From contig NZ_JAUCZF010000009.1 of assembly GCF_030373245.1 (NCBI RefSeq), positions 124,001 to 188,000 on the forward strand: DNA of 64,000 nucleotides, given 5' to 3'. A model generated the notes under the pieces. That model was not told the origin of the DNA. It did not search any database and saw nothing but the letters and a program-made list of their open reading frames with translations. A program made the translations under genes and the position numbers. Every line of letters starts with the position of its first letter. The stretch's first letter is position 1. Source of the stretch: Hydrogenophaga sp. Its GTDB lineage: Bacteria; Pseudomonadota; Gammaproteobacteria; Burkholderiales; Burkholderiaceae_C. Shown one piece after another: positions 43,136-52,266 of this stretch.

Positions 43136-45213
43136 GGGGTTTCGGCCGCCTTGGCAGCGGCCTGTTCGGTGGCGCGCTGGGCAAATTCGGCGCGCAGCGC
43201 ACGCAGCTTTTCGCGCGGATCTTCTTTCACCGTGGCCTGGTCCAGCGCCATCTCCTTGATGAAGCGGCTGGGCAGGCCTGCGACGGTGTCGCGGCCCTTT
43301 TTGCGGCGCTTGAGCCAGCTCACGGCCAGTGTGTAGCGCGCGCGGGTGATGCCCACGTACATCAGGCGGCGCTCTTCCTGCAGCCGCTGCGCCAGCGCCT
43401 CGGCGGGCAGGTCCATGGCGGCCTCATCCATCTTGAAGGGCAGCAGACCTTCGTTGACGCCGACCAGCGTCACGTGCGGCCACTCCAGCCCTTTGGCGGC
43501 GTGCAGGGTCGAGAGGGTGACCACGTTCTGGTCCTGCTCGCGTTCACTCAGCGTGGAGAGCAGCGCAATCGTCTGCACCACCTCCAGCAAGGACTTGCGT
43601 TCGGTTTCCATCTGCACACTCGCGCCATCTTCGATCTGGCCACCGCAGCGCCCGGCCACCCAGTCGCAGAAGTCGGTGACGTTGGTCCAGCGTGAAGCCG
43701 CGAGCTTTTCGCTTTCTTCGCTGTCGTACAGGTGTATTTCGTAGCCGATGTCGGTGAGCCAGTCGGTGAGGAAGCTGCGGGCCGCTTCGGCGCCCACGGT
43801 GTGGCGCGCGCGGTATTCGAGGTCGTTCACCGAGCGGCCAAATTCGTGCAGCGTGGTCACGGCGCGTGCCGGCAGTGCGGCGCTCAGCGAGTGGGCGAAC
43901 AGCGCTTCGAACAGGCTGAGCTTGTACTGGGTGGCGAAGTTGCCGAGCTGCTGCAGCGTGGTGTGGCCGATGCCGCGCTTCGGTGTGGTGGCGGCGCGCA
44001 GAAAGGCCGGGTCGTCGTTGTTGTTGACCAAAAGGCGCAGCCAGGCGCAGAGGTCGCGGATCTCGGCGCGGTCGAAAAAGCTCTGGCCGCCCGAGACCTT
44101 GTAGGGAACCTGCGCGCGCCGAAGCGATTGCTCGAAGGCGCGCGCCATGTGGTTGGCGCGGTAGAGGATGGCGAAGTCGCGCCACTCCTTGTATTGTGAA
44201 TTCGCGCGCAGGCTCTGGATGCGCGCGACCGCGCGATCGGCCTCGTGGTCCTCGTTGTCGGCGTCGACCACGCGCACCGGTTCACCTTCGCCCAGATCGC
44301 TCCACAGCGTCTTGGGGAACAGCTTGGGGTTGGGGCCGATCACCGCGTTGGCCGCGCGCAGGATGCCGCCGGTGGAGCGGTAGTTCTGCTCCAGCGTAAT
44401 CACGCGCAGGTCAGGGTAGTCCTGCGGCAGCTTCTTGAGGTTGTCCAGCGTGGCGCCGCGCCAGCCGTAGATGGACTGGTCGTCGTCGCCCACGGCGGTG
44501 AAGCGGGCGCGCTCGCCCACCAGCAGTTTCAGCAACTCGTATTGCGTGGCGTTGGTGTCCTGGTACTCATCCACCAGCACATGGCCCATCTTTTGCTGCC
44601 AGCGATCGCGCACATCGGCGTGGTCGCGCAGCAGCTTGAGCGGCAGGCCGATCAGGTCGTCGAAGTCCACGCTCTGGTAGGCGGTGAGGCGCTCTTCATA
44701 GCGCGCCATGATGGTGGCGGTGGTGCGCTCGCTGTCGTCCTTGGCCTGGGCCAGGGCCAGGGCGGCGGTCATGCCTGCGCTCTTCCAGGCGCTGATGGCC
44801 CACTGCCAGGCGCGCGCGGTGTTGGCGTCGGTGGTGCCACCGCAGTCTTTCAAGAGGCTGGTGATGTCGTCGGTGTCGAGGATGCTGAAGTTTTTCTTCA
44901 GGCCCAGGGTGTCCCCGTCTTCGCGCAGCAGGCGCACGCCCAGTGCGTGAAAGGTGCAGATCAGCACCTTGCGCGCATCGCGCCCGACCAGCTGCTTGGC
45001 GCGTTCGCGCATCTCGGCCGCGGCCTTGTTGGTGAAGGTGATGGCGGCGATGCGGTCGGCCGCCAGGCCGGCCTGGATGAGACGGCCGATCTTGTGCGTG
45101 ATCACGCGCGTCTTGCCCGAGCCTGCGCCCGCGAGCACGAGGCAGGGGCCGCCGAGGTGGTTCACGGCGTCTTGCTGGGCCTGGTTGAGACCGGGGCCGG
45201 TTGGGGCTGACAT
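43132..45213 (-). CDS. rep: UvrD/Rep-family ATP-dependent DNA helicase
   Basis: LNQAQQDAVNHLGGPCLVLAGAGSGKTRVITHKI; VDEYQDTNATQYELLK; GDDDQSIYGWRGA; EERRLMYVGITRAR. Confidence 0.95.
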   Translation of the reverse strand: MSAPTGPGLNQAQQDAVNHLGGPCLVLAGAGSGKTRVITHKIGRLIQAGLAADRIAAITFTNKAAAEMRERAKQLVGRDARKVLICTFHALGVRLLREDGDTLGLKKNFSILDTDDITSLLKDCGGTTDANTARAWQWAISAWKSAGMTAALALAQAKDDSERTTATIMARYEERLTAYQSVDFDDLIGLPLKLLRDHADVRDRWQQKMGHVLVDEYQDTNATQYELLKLLVGERARFTAVGDDDQSIYGWRGATLDNLKKLPQDYPDLRVITLEQNYRSTGGILRAANAVIGPNPKLFPKTLWSDLGEGEPVRVVDADNEDHEADRAVARIQSLRANSQYKEWRDFAILYRANHMARAFEQSLRRAQVPYKVSGGQSFFDRAEIRDLCAWLRLLVNNNDDPAFLRAATTPKRGIGHTTLQQLGNFATQYKLSLFEALFAHSLSAALPARAVTTLHEFGRSVNDLEYRARHTVGAEAARSFLTDWLTDIGYEIHLYDSEESEKLAASRWTNVTDFCDWVAGRCGGQIEDGASVQMETERKSLLEVVQTIALLSTLSEREQDQNVVTLSTLHAAKGLEWPHVTLVGVNEGLLPFKMDEAAMDLPAEALAQRLQEERRLMYVGITRARYTLAVSWLKRRKKGRDTVAGLPSRFIKEMALDQATVKEDPREKLRALRAEFAQRATEQAAAKAAETP

Positions 45214-45492
45214 GGTGGGGAAAGGTGACCGAAGGGGGCGAAGCCGGCTCAGCAGCGGGCCGGTTGCCCGGAAGCAAACGCAGGGTTTTGATCATACCGG
45301 GCGGGCGAAAGCCGGCAGTGCCTGTGTCTGTCCTTGCAAAGAGGGTAAGCAGACGTTGCGAGGTCGTGATGGGGTTCACAAACGCCAACATTTGGGCCGG
45401 GCGACCTTGATTTTTGTCATGCGGTCCAGCCAGCCGGGCTCCTATCTTCAGCAGACAAGCGGTGCCCCTGCACCGCGATTTGAGGACGATGA

Positions 45493-46194
45493 ATGAGAAG
45501 AGACCTGTTTTTGCGCTGCGCCGGGGCGGCGCTGGGAGGCCTGGTGATCGGGCCGGTGTTGAGTGGCTGTGGCGGAGGCGACGAGGAGCTGGCGGATGCG
45601 GCTTTGCCAGCCGACCGCACCGCGGTGACCACTGACCCTGCGACGAGTTCGGCGCCTGCGGTGCCCGAGGACCTGTCCGCCGAAGAGATCGCCGGCCTGC
45701 TGTTCATGCGCGAGGAAGAAAAGCTGGCGTACGACGTGTATGTCGCCCTGTTCAACCGTTGGGGTCACAACGTGTTCAACCAGATCGCCCAGAGCGAGGC
45801 ACAGCACGCCGAGACCATGCGCCTGCTGGTGCTTGCCCATGGGCTGGTCGATCCGGCGGCCGGCAACCCTCCCGGCGTGTTCGTGAACACGGACCTCCAG
45901 GCGATGTACGACACCCTGGTGGCGCGCGGGCAGACCAGCCTGATCGACGCCCTCAAGGTGGGCTGCCTGATCGAGGAAAAGGACATCCAGGACATCAACG
46001 ACAAAAAGGCCGAGGTGCTGGACGAGCCCGATATCGTGCAGGTCTACGACAACCTGCTCTGTGGTTCTCGCAACCACCTGCGCGCCTTCAACCGCACGCT
46101 GGTCAGCCAGGGCGGGGTGTACGTGCCCGAGGTGATCACCCAGGCCGAGTGGGACGCCATTGCAAATTCGCCCAACGAGACCTGTGGCGGATAA
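45493..46194 (+). CDS. DUF2202 domain lipoprotein (ferritin-like fold)
   Basis: Lipobox-like GPVLSGC; LSAEEIAGLLFMREEEKLAYDVYVALFNRWGHNVFNQIAQSEAQHAE. Confidence 0.85.
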   Translation: MRRDLFLRCAGAALGGLVIGPVLSGCGGGDEELADAALPADRTAVTTDPATSSAPAVPEDLSAEEIAGLLFMREEEKLAYDVYVALFNRWGHNVFNQIAQSEAQHAETMRLLVLAHGLVDPAAGNPPGVFVNTDLQAMYDTLVARGQTSLIDALKVGCLIEEKDIQDINDKKAEVLDEPDIVQVYDNLLCGSRNHLRAFNRTLVSQGGVYVPEVITQAEWDAIANSPNETCGG

Positions 46195-46258
46195 GCTGGG
46201 AGCCGGTATGCCGCTCAGAAGAAGCCGGGTTGTCCCTGGCTTCTTTGTTGGCGTGGCC

Positions 46259-46801
46259 TCATGCGAGCACCAGCCAGGCAGTGAGGCCGAAGCCCGCGTT
46301 GTAGAACGCGTGCACGCCCACCGCCGGCCATACGCTGCTGAACCGCTCACGCAGGTGGCCAAACACGAGTGAGGGCACGGCCACCGCCAGCGCCCAGGCC
46401 AGCGGTTGCGCGCGCAGGTGCAGGGCCACGAAGGCAACGGTGACCAGCGCGTTGGCGAGCGTCAGCGGTCCCAGACGCATCGGCCGCCCGCCGCGCTGCA
46501 ACCAGACCAGCGCCTGGCCTTGCAGCAGACCGCGAAACACCAGCTCTTCCAGCAGCGGCTGCACCAGCACCAGTGACACCCAGGCCCACGCGCCAGGCGG
46601 CGCGCGCAGGTGCGGCCCCAACAGCAGGCCCAGTGCCAGCCAGACGGGCAGGGCGGCCATCATCGCCAGCGCCAGATGGGTATCCGGCGGCCAGGTGAAC
46701 AGGGGCGGGTGCGGTCGGGTGACGCCCAAGGCCTCGGCCAGCGTGGGCGACGCGGGCGCGCTGGGCGGATAGCTCGGGTCTGGTGGTTGAGGAGAGGTCA
46801 C
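46259..46801 (-). CDS. CPBP-family glutamic-type intramembrane protease (candidate sorting protease, MrtJ-like)
   Basis: Glutamic protease motifs EELVFRGLLQG, FVALHL and VHAFYNAG; multiple TM segments; GTG start at 46801 likely (ORF open to 46903). Confidence 0.82.
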   Translation of the reverse strand: MTSPQPPDPSYPPSAPASPTLAEALGVTRPHPPLFTWPPDTHLALAMMAALPVWLALGLLLGPHLRAPPGAWAWVSLVLVQPLLEELVFRGLLQGQALVWLQRGGRPMRLGPLTLANALVTVAFVALHLRAQPLAWALAVAVPSLVFGHLRERFSSVWPAVGVHAFYNAGFGLTAWLVLA

Positions 46802-46879
46802 AAAAGCGATCTTCCCATGTTGTCGTTGCCTTGCATCCCGAGGGCTTGCGTGGCCAGGGGCCGCTGAGCATTCGCCCAG

Positions 46880-46911
46880 AAAAAAGGCGCCGCCTGTTGC
46901 CATCGGCGCCT
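46880..46911 (-). terminator. Rho-independent terminator for the LVIVD lipoprotein gene
   Basis: Minus strand AGGCGCCG ATGGCAACAGG CGGCGCCT TTTTT. Confidence 0.75.
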
Positions 46912-46955
46912 GCGGATCACCCTGCCTGCCGGAGCAGGCGGGGTTTGGCCAGTGC

Positions 46956-49900
46956 TTACTTCAGGACGCTGAGGCCGCCGGCTCCAGCCGCGACATAGAC
47001 ACGCCCGTTGTTGATGGCGGTTGCCGCTGCGCCACCGACCACGCCCTTGATCGCCATCACGGATGGTGCCGCCACGTTGCTCCAGTCGAGCTTGACCACA
47101 CCGGCTGGGCCGTAGGCCACGTAGAACAGCAGCCTGGGCGAGGTCAGCGTGTAGGTCCTGCTGCCGTCGCTCAGCAACTGGTCGGCCGGGAAGTATTGCG
47201 ACGTCATGTAGAGCGCGCCACCGTCCACGTCCGCATAGGGCGACGGCGTGGTCACCACACCCATGGCGTCCTGGACCTCGCCGTACTTCTGCAGCTTGAA
47301 GTAACCGGCAGCGGTCGGGCGACACTCAGCCACGCCACCCTGCTTGGCGCTCAGCTTCGTCACGTCTGTCACGGCCAAGCAAGCATCCGGTGCCTGACCG
47401 ACGGGCACCACGGCCGGACGCTCCTCGGTGGCGGGACGGATCAGATCGGCCATGCGGTAGGCCACCAGACCAAAGCTGTCGTAGCTGAAGTAGGCAACGT
47501 TACCGACGATATGCACATCGACACTCTTGCCGTCGGCCGAGCCAAACGCATTGTCATCGTCGGACTTCACGGGCTCGAAGGTCTTGATCAGCTTGTCGAT
47601 GCCGAGATCAGCAGGTTGACCGCTGGCCAGGAAGGCGGTCATGTCGACCACTGAGATGCCGTAGGCACCGGCGGCCACCACCGCGTAGGTCTTGCCCGTC
47701 ATGGTGTCGTTCCACAGTTTCACCGTGGCTGCGCGACCCAGTGGGGGCTTGCCCTGGTTGCCTGCGCCGTCGGAGTCACCGAGGTTGGCGACCACGCTGG
47801 CGTCTGTGCCACCTGCTGCCGTGGTGTCGTAGATGGTCAGCCCGTTGTCACCGTCCGCCACGATGGCGTATTTGCCGTGGAAGGTCACGCCGTAGGCATG
47901 GTCCTGCCCTTCGACTCTGACCAGGCCAATGCTGCCGGCCTCGGTGTTGTGCTCGTAGATGCCACCCGCTGCGTCCAGGATGGCGGGAGAACCAACCTGC
48001 GCGCTGCCCCCCGTGACGGCCGACACATCCACTCGGCGCATGCCCAGGCTCTGGCTCATCACATAGGCCTTGTTCGGGTCGCTGCCGAAGCCCACCTTGA
48101 AGGCGTGGGGCGTGGGCTGCACGCCGGTTGGCGAAGTCGCGTACTCATCCTGCAAGGTATTGGCCACCAGTTTCAGGGTGTCGATCGGTGTGAAGCCATC
48201 GGCAATGGTCCACACGCTCACGCCGTGCGGGCCGTCGGCCAGGTACAGGTGGTTGCCCGAAACGGTCACGCCTTCAGCATGGCCGATGGCAATCGGCTGG
48301 GTCGCTGACCCGTCTTCTGCTGCGCCCACTTCGTTGGTGCTCACCAGGTTCACCGGCACATCGAAGCGGCTGGCCACCGCCGTTCCCGAGCTCTGGCCCA
48401 GGTCAATGAAGTCGATGAAACTCACGCCACCGGCTCCGGATGACTGCACTGCGTCAACCGTGCCTGCGCCCGCCGTGTTCATGGTGGGCATCAGGAAAAG
48501 CGAGCCGCCATGGCCGTTGATCTCCCCCGTCACCAGCCTGACGGGTGCCGTGTAGTTGTTGCCCGCAGCGGTCAGGAACTTGGGTAGCGATTCGTCGCCC
48601 ACCGGAACGGGCGTCATGTCGTACGACGTGACGAACTCGTAGTCGGGCCAGAACACCTTGGTGTCCGTATCGTTGTCGAACGATGATGGGGGTGCCGGAT
48701 TCTTCCAGGAGGTGGCTGGATCCTCGGCGCCGCTCACCACCACCAGACCCGCAAAGTGGTCGGTGTAGTAGGCCATGTAACCGCTGGCACCATCCGGCAC
48801 CACGCGCACATCCATCACGCCGGCTTCCTTCAGCATGCCGGAGCCGAAGTGCGACAGGATGCCCTTCTTGTCCACGTTGATGGGTGGTTCGTCCGGGCCA
48901 TGCGCCGGGGCTGCCGGCACATAGCCCGCGTACACAGGGGCGGCGGGCGCCGTGACATCCACAGCAACCAGACCTCCCAGCCCATAAGCGATGTAGGCCA
49001 TGGTCTTGCCACCGATGACCTGCACGTCCATGGTGCGGGCGTTGTAGTAGTACTTGCCGTAGCGGTCGAACTCGGCCCAGGGATTCCAGCTCAGGCCGCC
49101 GGTGCTGCTCTTGTTGTCCAGTTCGGCCGCTGCTTGCAAGTAGGTCGGCATACCCTCAGCAAGATCAACCGCGTTGATGTCGATGGGGGTGAAGCCGCCA
49201 GCGACAGCGGTTCCCACCGTTGCGCCGGGACACGCGATCTTGCGCTGCGGATAACCAAACCAGTCTTCCTGAGCGTTGTTGGTGCAATCGGCGTACAGGT
49301 TGTAGGCACCCACTGCGGTCAGATCGACGGGATCGAAGATGCCCATGCCCAGGAAGCCCAGCGCCGCGTAAAGCCTGCCGTCCGCCATCCTCAGGCTCAT
49401 GGGTCCGCCCCAAGGGTTTTCGCCCGCGTAGGTCAGCGTGTAGGCCTGTACCGTCGGGCTGTCGATGGTGAGCGCGCCGTCGCCGGTGGCACCGATCAGG
49501 TTGGCCAGGCTGGTCTTCTGGATGCCATAGGCCTCGTTGGCGATGAACAGCTGGTCGTCTGTGGTGTCGGGCGTGCCCCTGTCGTCCACCAGAAGGTCAT
49601 TCACCACACCGTCGGTGTGTACCGTCTCGGGCTCGGAAAATTCGTTGCCTCCGCCGTCCACGGTGGTGAATGCGGGCGCCGTGTAGCCCACGCTCATGGT
49701 TCGCAGGTAGCTCATGGCCACAGGGTTGGTGATGTCCACCACCCCGATGCCCTTGTCACCCATGGACAGGAGCGCGTAGCTTGCCCCTGCGTAGTCTTTC
49801 ACCACGGTGATGTGCTGGATGTAGCCAGGCACGGTGATTTCGGTTGTAGCGCCCTTGTTCATGCCGACGGGCGTTGCCGCAAAGCGGTTGGCCATGGTGT

Positions 49901-50171
49901 ACAGCGTCCACTGGGTAGTGCCGTCGTCGTACAGCGCCACATCCTGCGTGCCACCCCCAATCTGAGCGGCCAGGGTGTCGATGTTGGCCTCGATGATGGT
50001 GACGGGTGTGGGCGTGGTCGACGACCCGCTTCCGCAGCCGCTCACGAGCAAAGCCACCGCGGCCGCCATCGCGATGCCAGCCTGAGCCATAGGTTGCATA
50101 TGCCGCTTGAACCGCGCTGGGTTCGCGGCCTCATGGGGCTTGCTCAAGGGCAATTTGACGCTGACGGACAT
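46956..50171 (-). CDS. Large LVIVD-repeat (beta-propeller-like) lipoprotein, 1071 aa
   Basis: Lipobox AVALLVSGCGSGSS; repeated VVDITNPVAMSYLRT / VAVDVTAPAAPVYAGYV / SVVDMTAFL type motifs. Confidence 0.8.
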   Translation of the reverse strand: MSVSVKLPLSKPHEAANPARFKRHMQPMAQAGIAMAAAVALLVSGCGSGSSTTPTPVTIIEANIDTLAAQIGGGTQDVALYDDGTTQWTLYTMANRFAATPVGMNKGATTEITVPGYIQHITVVKDYAGASYALLSMGDKGIGVVDITNPVAMSYLRTMSVGYTAPAFTTVDGGGNEFSEPETVHTDGVVNDLLVDDRGTPDTTDDQLFIANEAYGIQKTSLANLIGATGDGALTIDSPTVQAYTLTYAGENPWGGPMSLRMADGRLYAALGFLGMGIFDPVDLTAVGAYNLYADCTNNAQEDWFGYPQRKIACPGATVGTAVAGGFTPIDINAVDLAEGMPTYLQAAAELDNKSSTGGLSWNPWAEFDRYGKYYYNARTMDVQVIGGKTMAYIAYGLGGLVAVDVTAPAAPVYAGYVPAAPAHGPDEPPINVDKKGILSHFGSGMLKEAGVMDVRVVPDGASGYMAYYTDHFAGLVVVSGAEDPATSWKNPAPPSSFDNDTDTKVFWPDYEFVTSYDMTPVPVGDESLPKFLTAAGNNYTAPVRLVTGEINGHGGSLFLMPTMNTAGAGTVDAVQSSGAGGVSFIDFIDLGQSSGTAVASRFDVPVNLVSTNEVGAAEDGSATQPIAIGHAEGVTVSGNHLYLADGPHGVSVWTIADGFTPIDTLKLVANTLQDEYATSPTGVQPTPHAFKVGFGSDPNKAYVMSQSLGMRRVDVSAVTGGSAQVGSPAILDAAGGIYEHNTEAGSIGLVRVEGQDHAYGVTFHGKYAIVADGDNGLTIYDTTAAGGTDASVVANLGDSDGAGNQGKPPLGRAATVKLWNDTMTGKTYAVVAAGAYGISVVDMTAFLASGQPADLGIDKLIKTFEPVKSDDDNAFGSADGKSVDVHIVGNVAYFSYDSFGLVAYRMADLIRPATEERPAVVPVGQAPDACLAVTDVTKLSAKQGGVAECRPTAAGYFKLQKYGEVQDAMGVVTTPSPYADVDGGALYMTSQYFPADQLLSDGSRTYTLTSPRLLFYVAYGPAGVVKLDWSNVAAPSVMAIKGVVGGAAATAINNGRVYVAAGAGGLSVLK

Positions 50172-50360
50172 GGAAGTCTCCTGTAAAAACCGAACGGAAA
50201 ACGCACTACCCAGTTCAGTATTTCTCTTCCATCGGCTGGCGCATTGACTGGCGTCAATCGGCTCCAGATTCGTGCTGGGCCTCTACACCGGGGAACCTGG
50301 TGCGCGTTGTTCTTTGGACGCACGGTCGCGACGGCGATGCAGTGCAAAGCCGCCGACCAA

Positions 50361-50395
50361 GAAAAAAACGCCGGGCGTTGCCGCGCGGCGTTTTG
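50361..50395 (-). terminator. Rho-independent terminator downstream of the choice-of-anchor F-like gene
   Basis: Minus strand AAAACGCCG...CGGCGTTTTTTTC. Confidence 0.8.
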
Positions 50396-50437
50396 GAAAA
50401 AGTCCCGAGGCGCATGGGCCCCGGGGAATGGCAGGTT

Positions 50438-52041
50438 TCAGCTGTGGCGCGAGCGGCGGCGCAGTCCCCAGCCAGCAAGTCCCAGCGCGGCCAGCAGCGG
50501 CAGCATCGGGTCGATCGGCGGGTTGCCCGGGACGGCGGTGCAGCCACCACCCTGGTCAACCGTCGCAGGCGGCGTCACTGGCGGTGTCACCGGTGGAACC
50601 AGGGGTGCTGGTTCTGCAGCGAGGAAGGTCGGCGCCACCTGCGAGTCGGCCACCACCGGGATGATGCGGATGGTGAACGTCGATCGGGAGGTCATGGCGT
50701 CGTTGTCCAGGTCATCACCGACTTTCACGATGTAGTTGATACCCAGGTTCAGCACGTCTTCGATGTGAGACACCGCGTAGAGTGGGTCATTGCCCCAGGC
50801 CTCAAGCGTGGCCGCCGGGATGGGGGTGAACCCGCCGTCGTTGTTGCTCACCCACTGGCTGCCGTTCCACCAGGCTTGCAGCACCGCGTCGGTGTTTGGG
50901 TCGTTGTCGTCGTCGAAGAAGACACCGCTCGGCTGCCAGGTGCTGGGCAGCCAGTCGCCGAACAGGGTGGTGTAGTTGCTTGGCAAGACGGTGGTCGATT
51001 CGATCGTGTCGGAGTTGATCAGGTCGGGGCCACCAACGAACGGGTTGGGCGTGGTGCTGCATGGCGGGACTGCGCAGCTTTGCGTCACGTCGAATCCTGC
51101 CGTCCGCGTGTCGAAGAAGCCATTCGCGGGGAAGTTGGCGTCGATGGCGCCAAACAGTCCGTGGGAGAAGGTGGCCAGCCCGTCGCCGTCAAACAGGTCG
51201 GATCCGTTCGGTGCTCCCATGGATCCGGACGACCAGCCCTCGCCCCTGCCCAGTGAAATGTGCAGCTTGTCGGCGATACCCAGGGCACTGGCCGACTGAA
51301 AGCCGGTGCCCGTGCCGACGCCCACCACGATCCTGTACCCCTTGAGCCGCTTGCCGGTGTAGTTGTTGATCTTGCTGAACACTTGGTAAGGTGTGAGGCC
51401 GCCACCGTCGCTCACGTTGAACACCATGTCGATGGGCTTGTCGCTGGCAGCGCCGTCGGCCACTCCTTCCACCGTGGCAGGCTGCATCGCAATCTTGAAC
51501 CGCTTGTGCGACTGAAAGCCGCTGGAGCAGATGACGGGCTCGGGTGCGGTGCTGTTGAGGTAGGCTCCAGGCCGCTGGTGCTGACGTCAAATCCCAGGTA
51601 CGAAGAGTTGATCAGGCAGTTTTGCGGCTTGCCGTTCTTGGTCTGGGTGTCGCCGTTGACTGCCTTGATGCCGCTCGGCTCACCGACCGGCCAGACCTTG
51701 CCGGTGACCTTGGCCATGACGCTGCCCATCGCATCCTTCACCGAGCTGATGAAGCTCTCGCCGCTGGCCATGGCGGCGTAGGCGCCGGTCGACTTCTCGA
51801 ACGAGCCGAAAGTGGTTGTGCCGTCGGCTCGAACCTGTTGCACGTCGACGTTGTCGAGGTTCCAGGCGCCGACGCAGGCTTCGGCTGCACCCGATGTGCC
51901 GCACGACCCTAGGAAGGTGGGTGCAACGGTGGGGTTGCTGTCGGCAATCACACCCGCCTGGGCGCTGGTTGCGAGCAACATGGCCGCGACCGCAAGGCTG
52001 ACGGGGTTGGTTTTGCGGGAGAGTGGGGATGCATATTCCAT
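50438..52041 (-). pseudogene. Secreted choice-of-anchor F-like protein with GGGCT/TM/Arg C-terminal sorting tail; reading frame interrupted (1-nt shift near 51565)
   Basis: N-terminal ORF 51412..52041 (signal peptide SLAVAAMLLATSAQA) and C-terminal ORF 50438..51487 join if one base is restored near 51565: ...SGLE[x]YLNSTAPEPVICSSGFQSHKRFKIAMQPATVEG... Confidence 0.75.
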
Positions 52042-52195
52042 GGGGCTGTTGTCCTGCTCAAAGAAAACGGAAATGAAGAAAAGGGCTCACTTCCCATGTG
52101 CGCAAATACCAGTTGGGGGTATGTGGGAACCCAGGCTGCGGTTGAGACATGTCAACTGCACTGCGCCATTGGGGTGACGTGATCCGATGCGGGGG

Positions 52196-52230
52196 AAGAA
52201 AAATGGCCACCGCCGAGGCAGTGGCCATTT
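52196..52230 (-). terminator. Rho-independent terminator downstream of the 800-aa anchor protein gene
   Basis: Minus strand AAATGGCCACTGCCTCGGCGGTGGCCATTTTTC. Confidence 0.85.
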
Positions 52231-52266
52231 CAGGTACTGGGGCAATGCGCCCCAGGCCATGGGGCA

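Noticed and set aside
46956-50171. LVIVD protein as a third substrate of the sorting protease
   Set aside because: C-terminus ...AGAGGLSVLK has no Gly-Cys motif, TM helix or Arg cluster; it is a lipoprotein.
48756-50186. 476-aa plus-strand ORF opposite the LVIVD lipoprotein
   Set aside because: Low-complexity Val/Gly/His-rich antisense translation; the minus-strand gene has lipobox, repeats and terminator.
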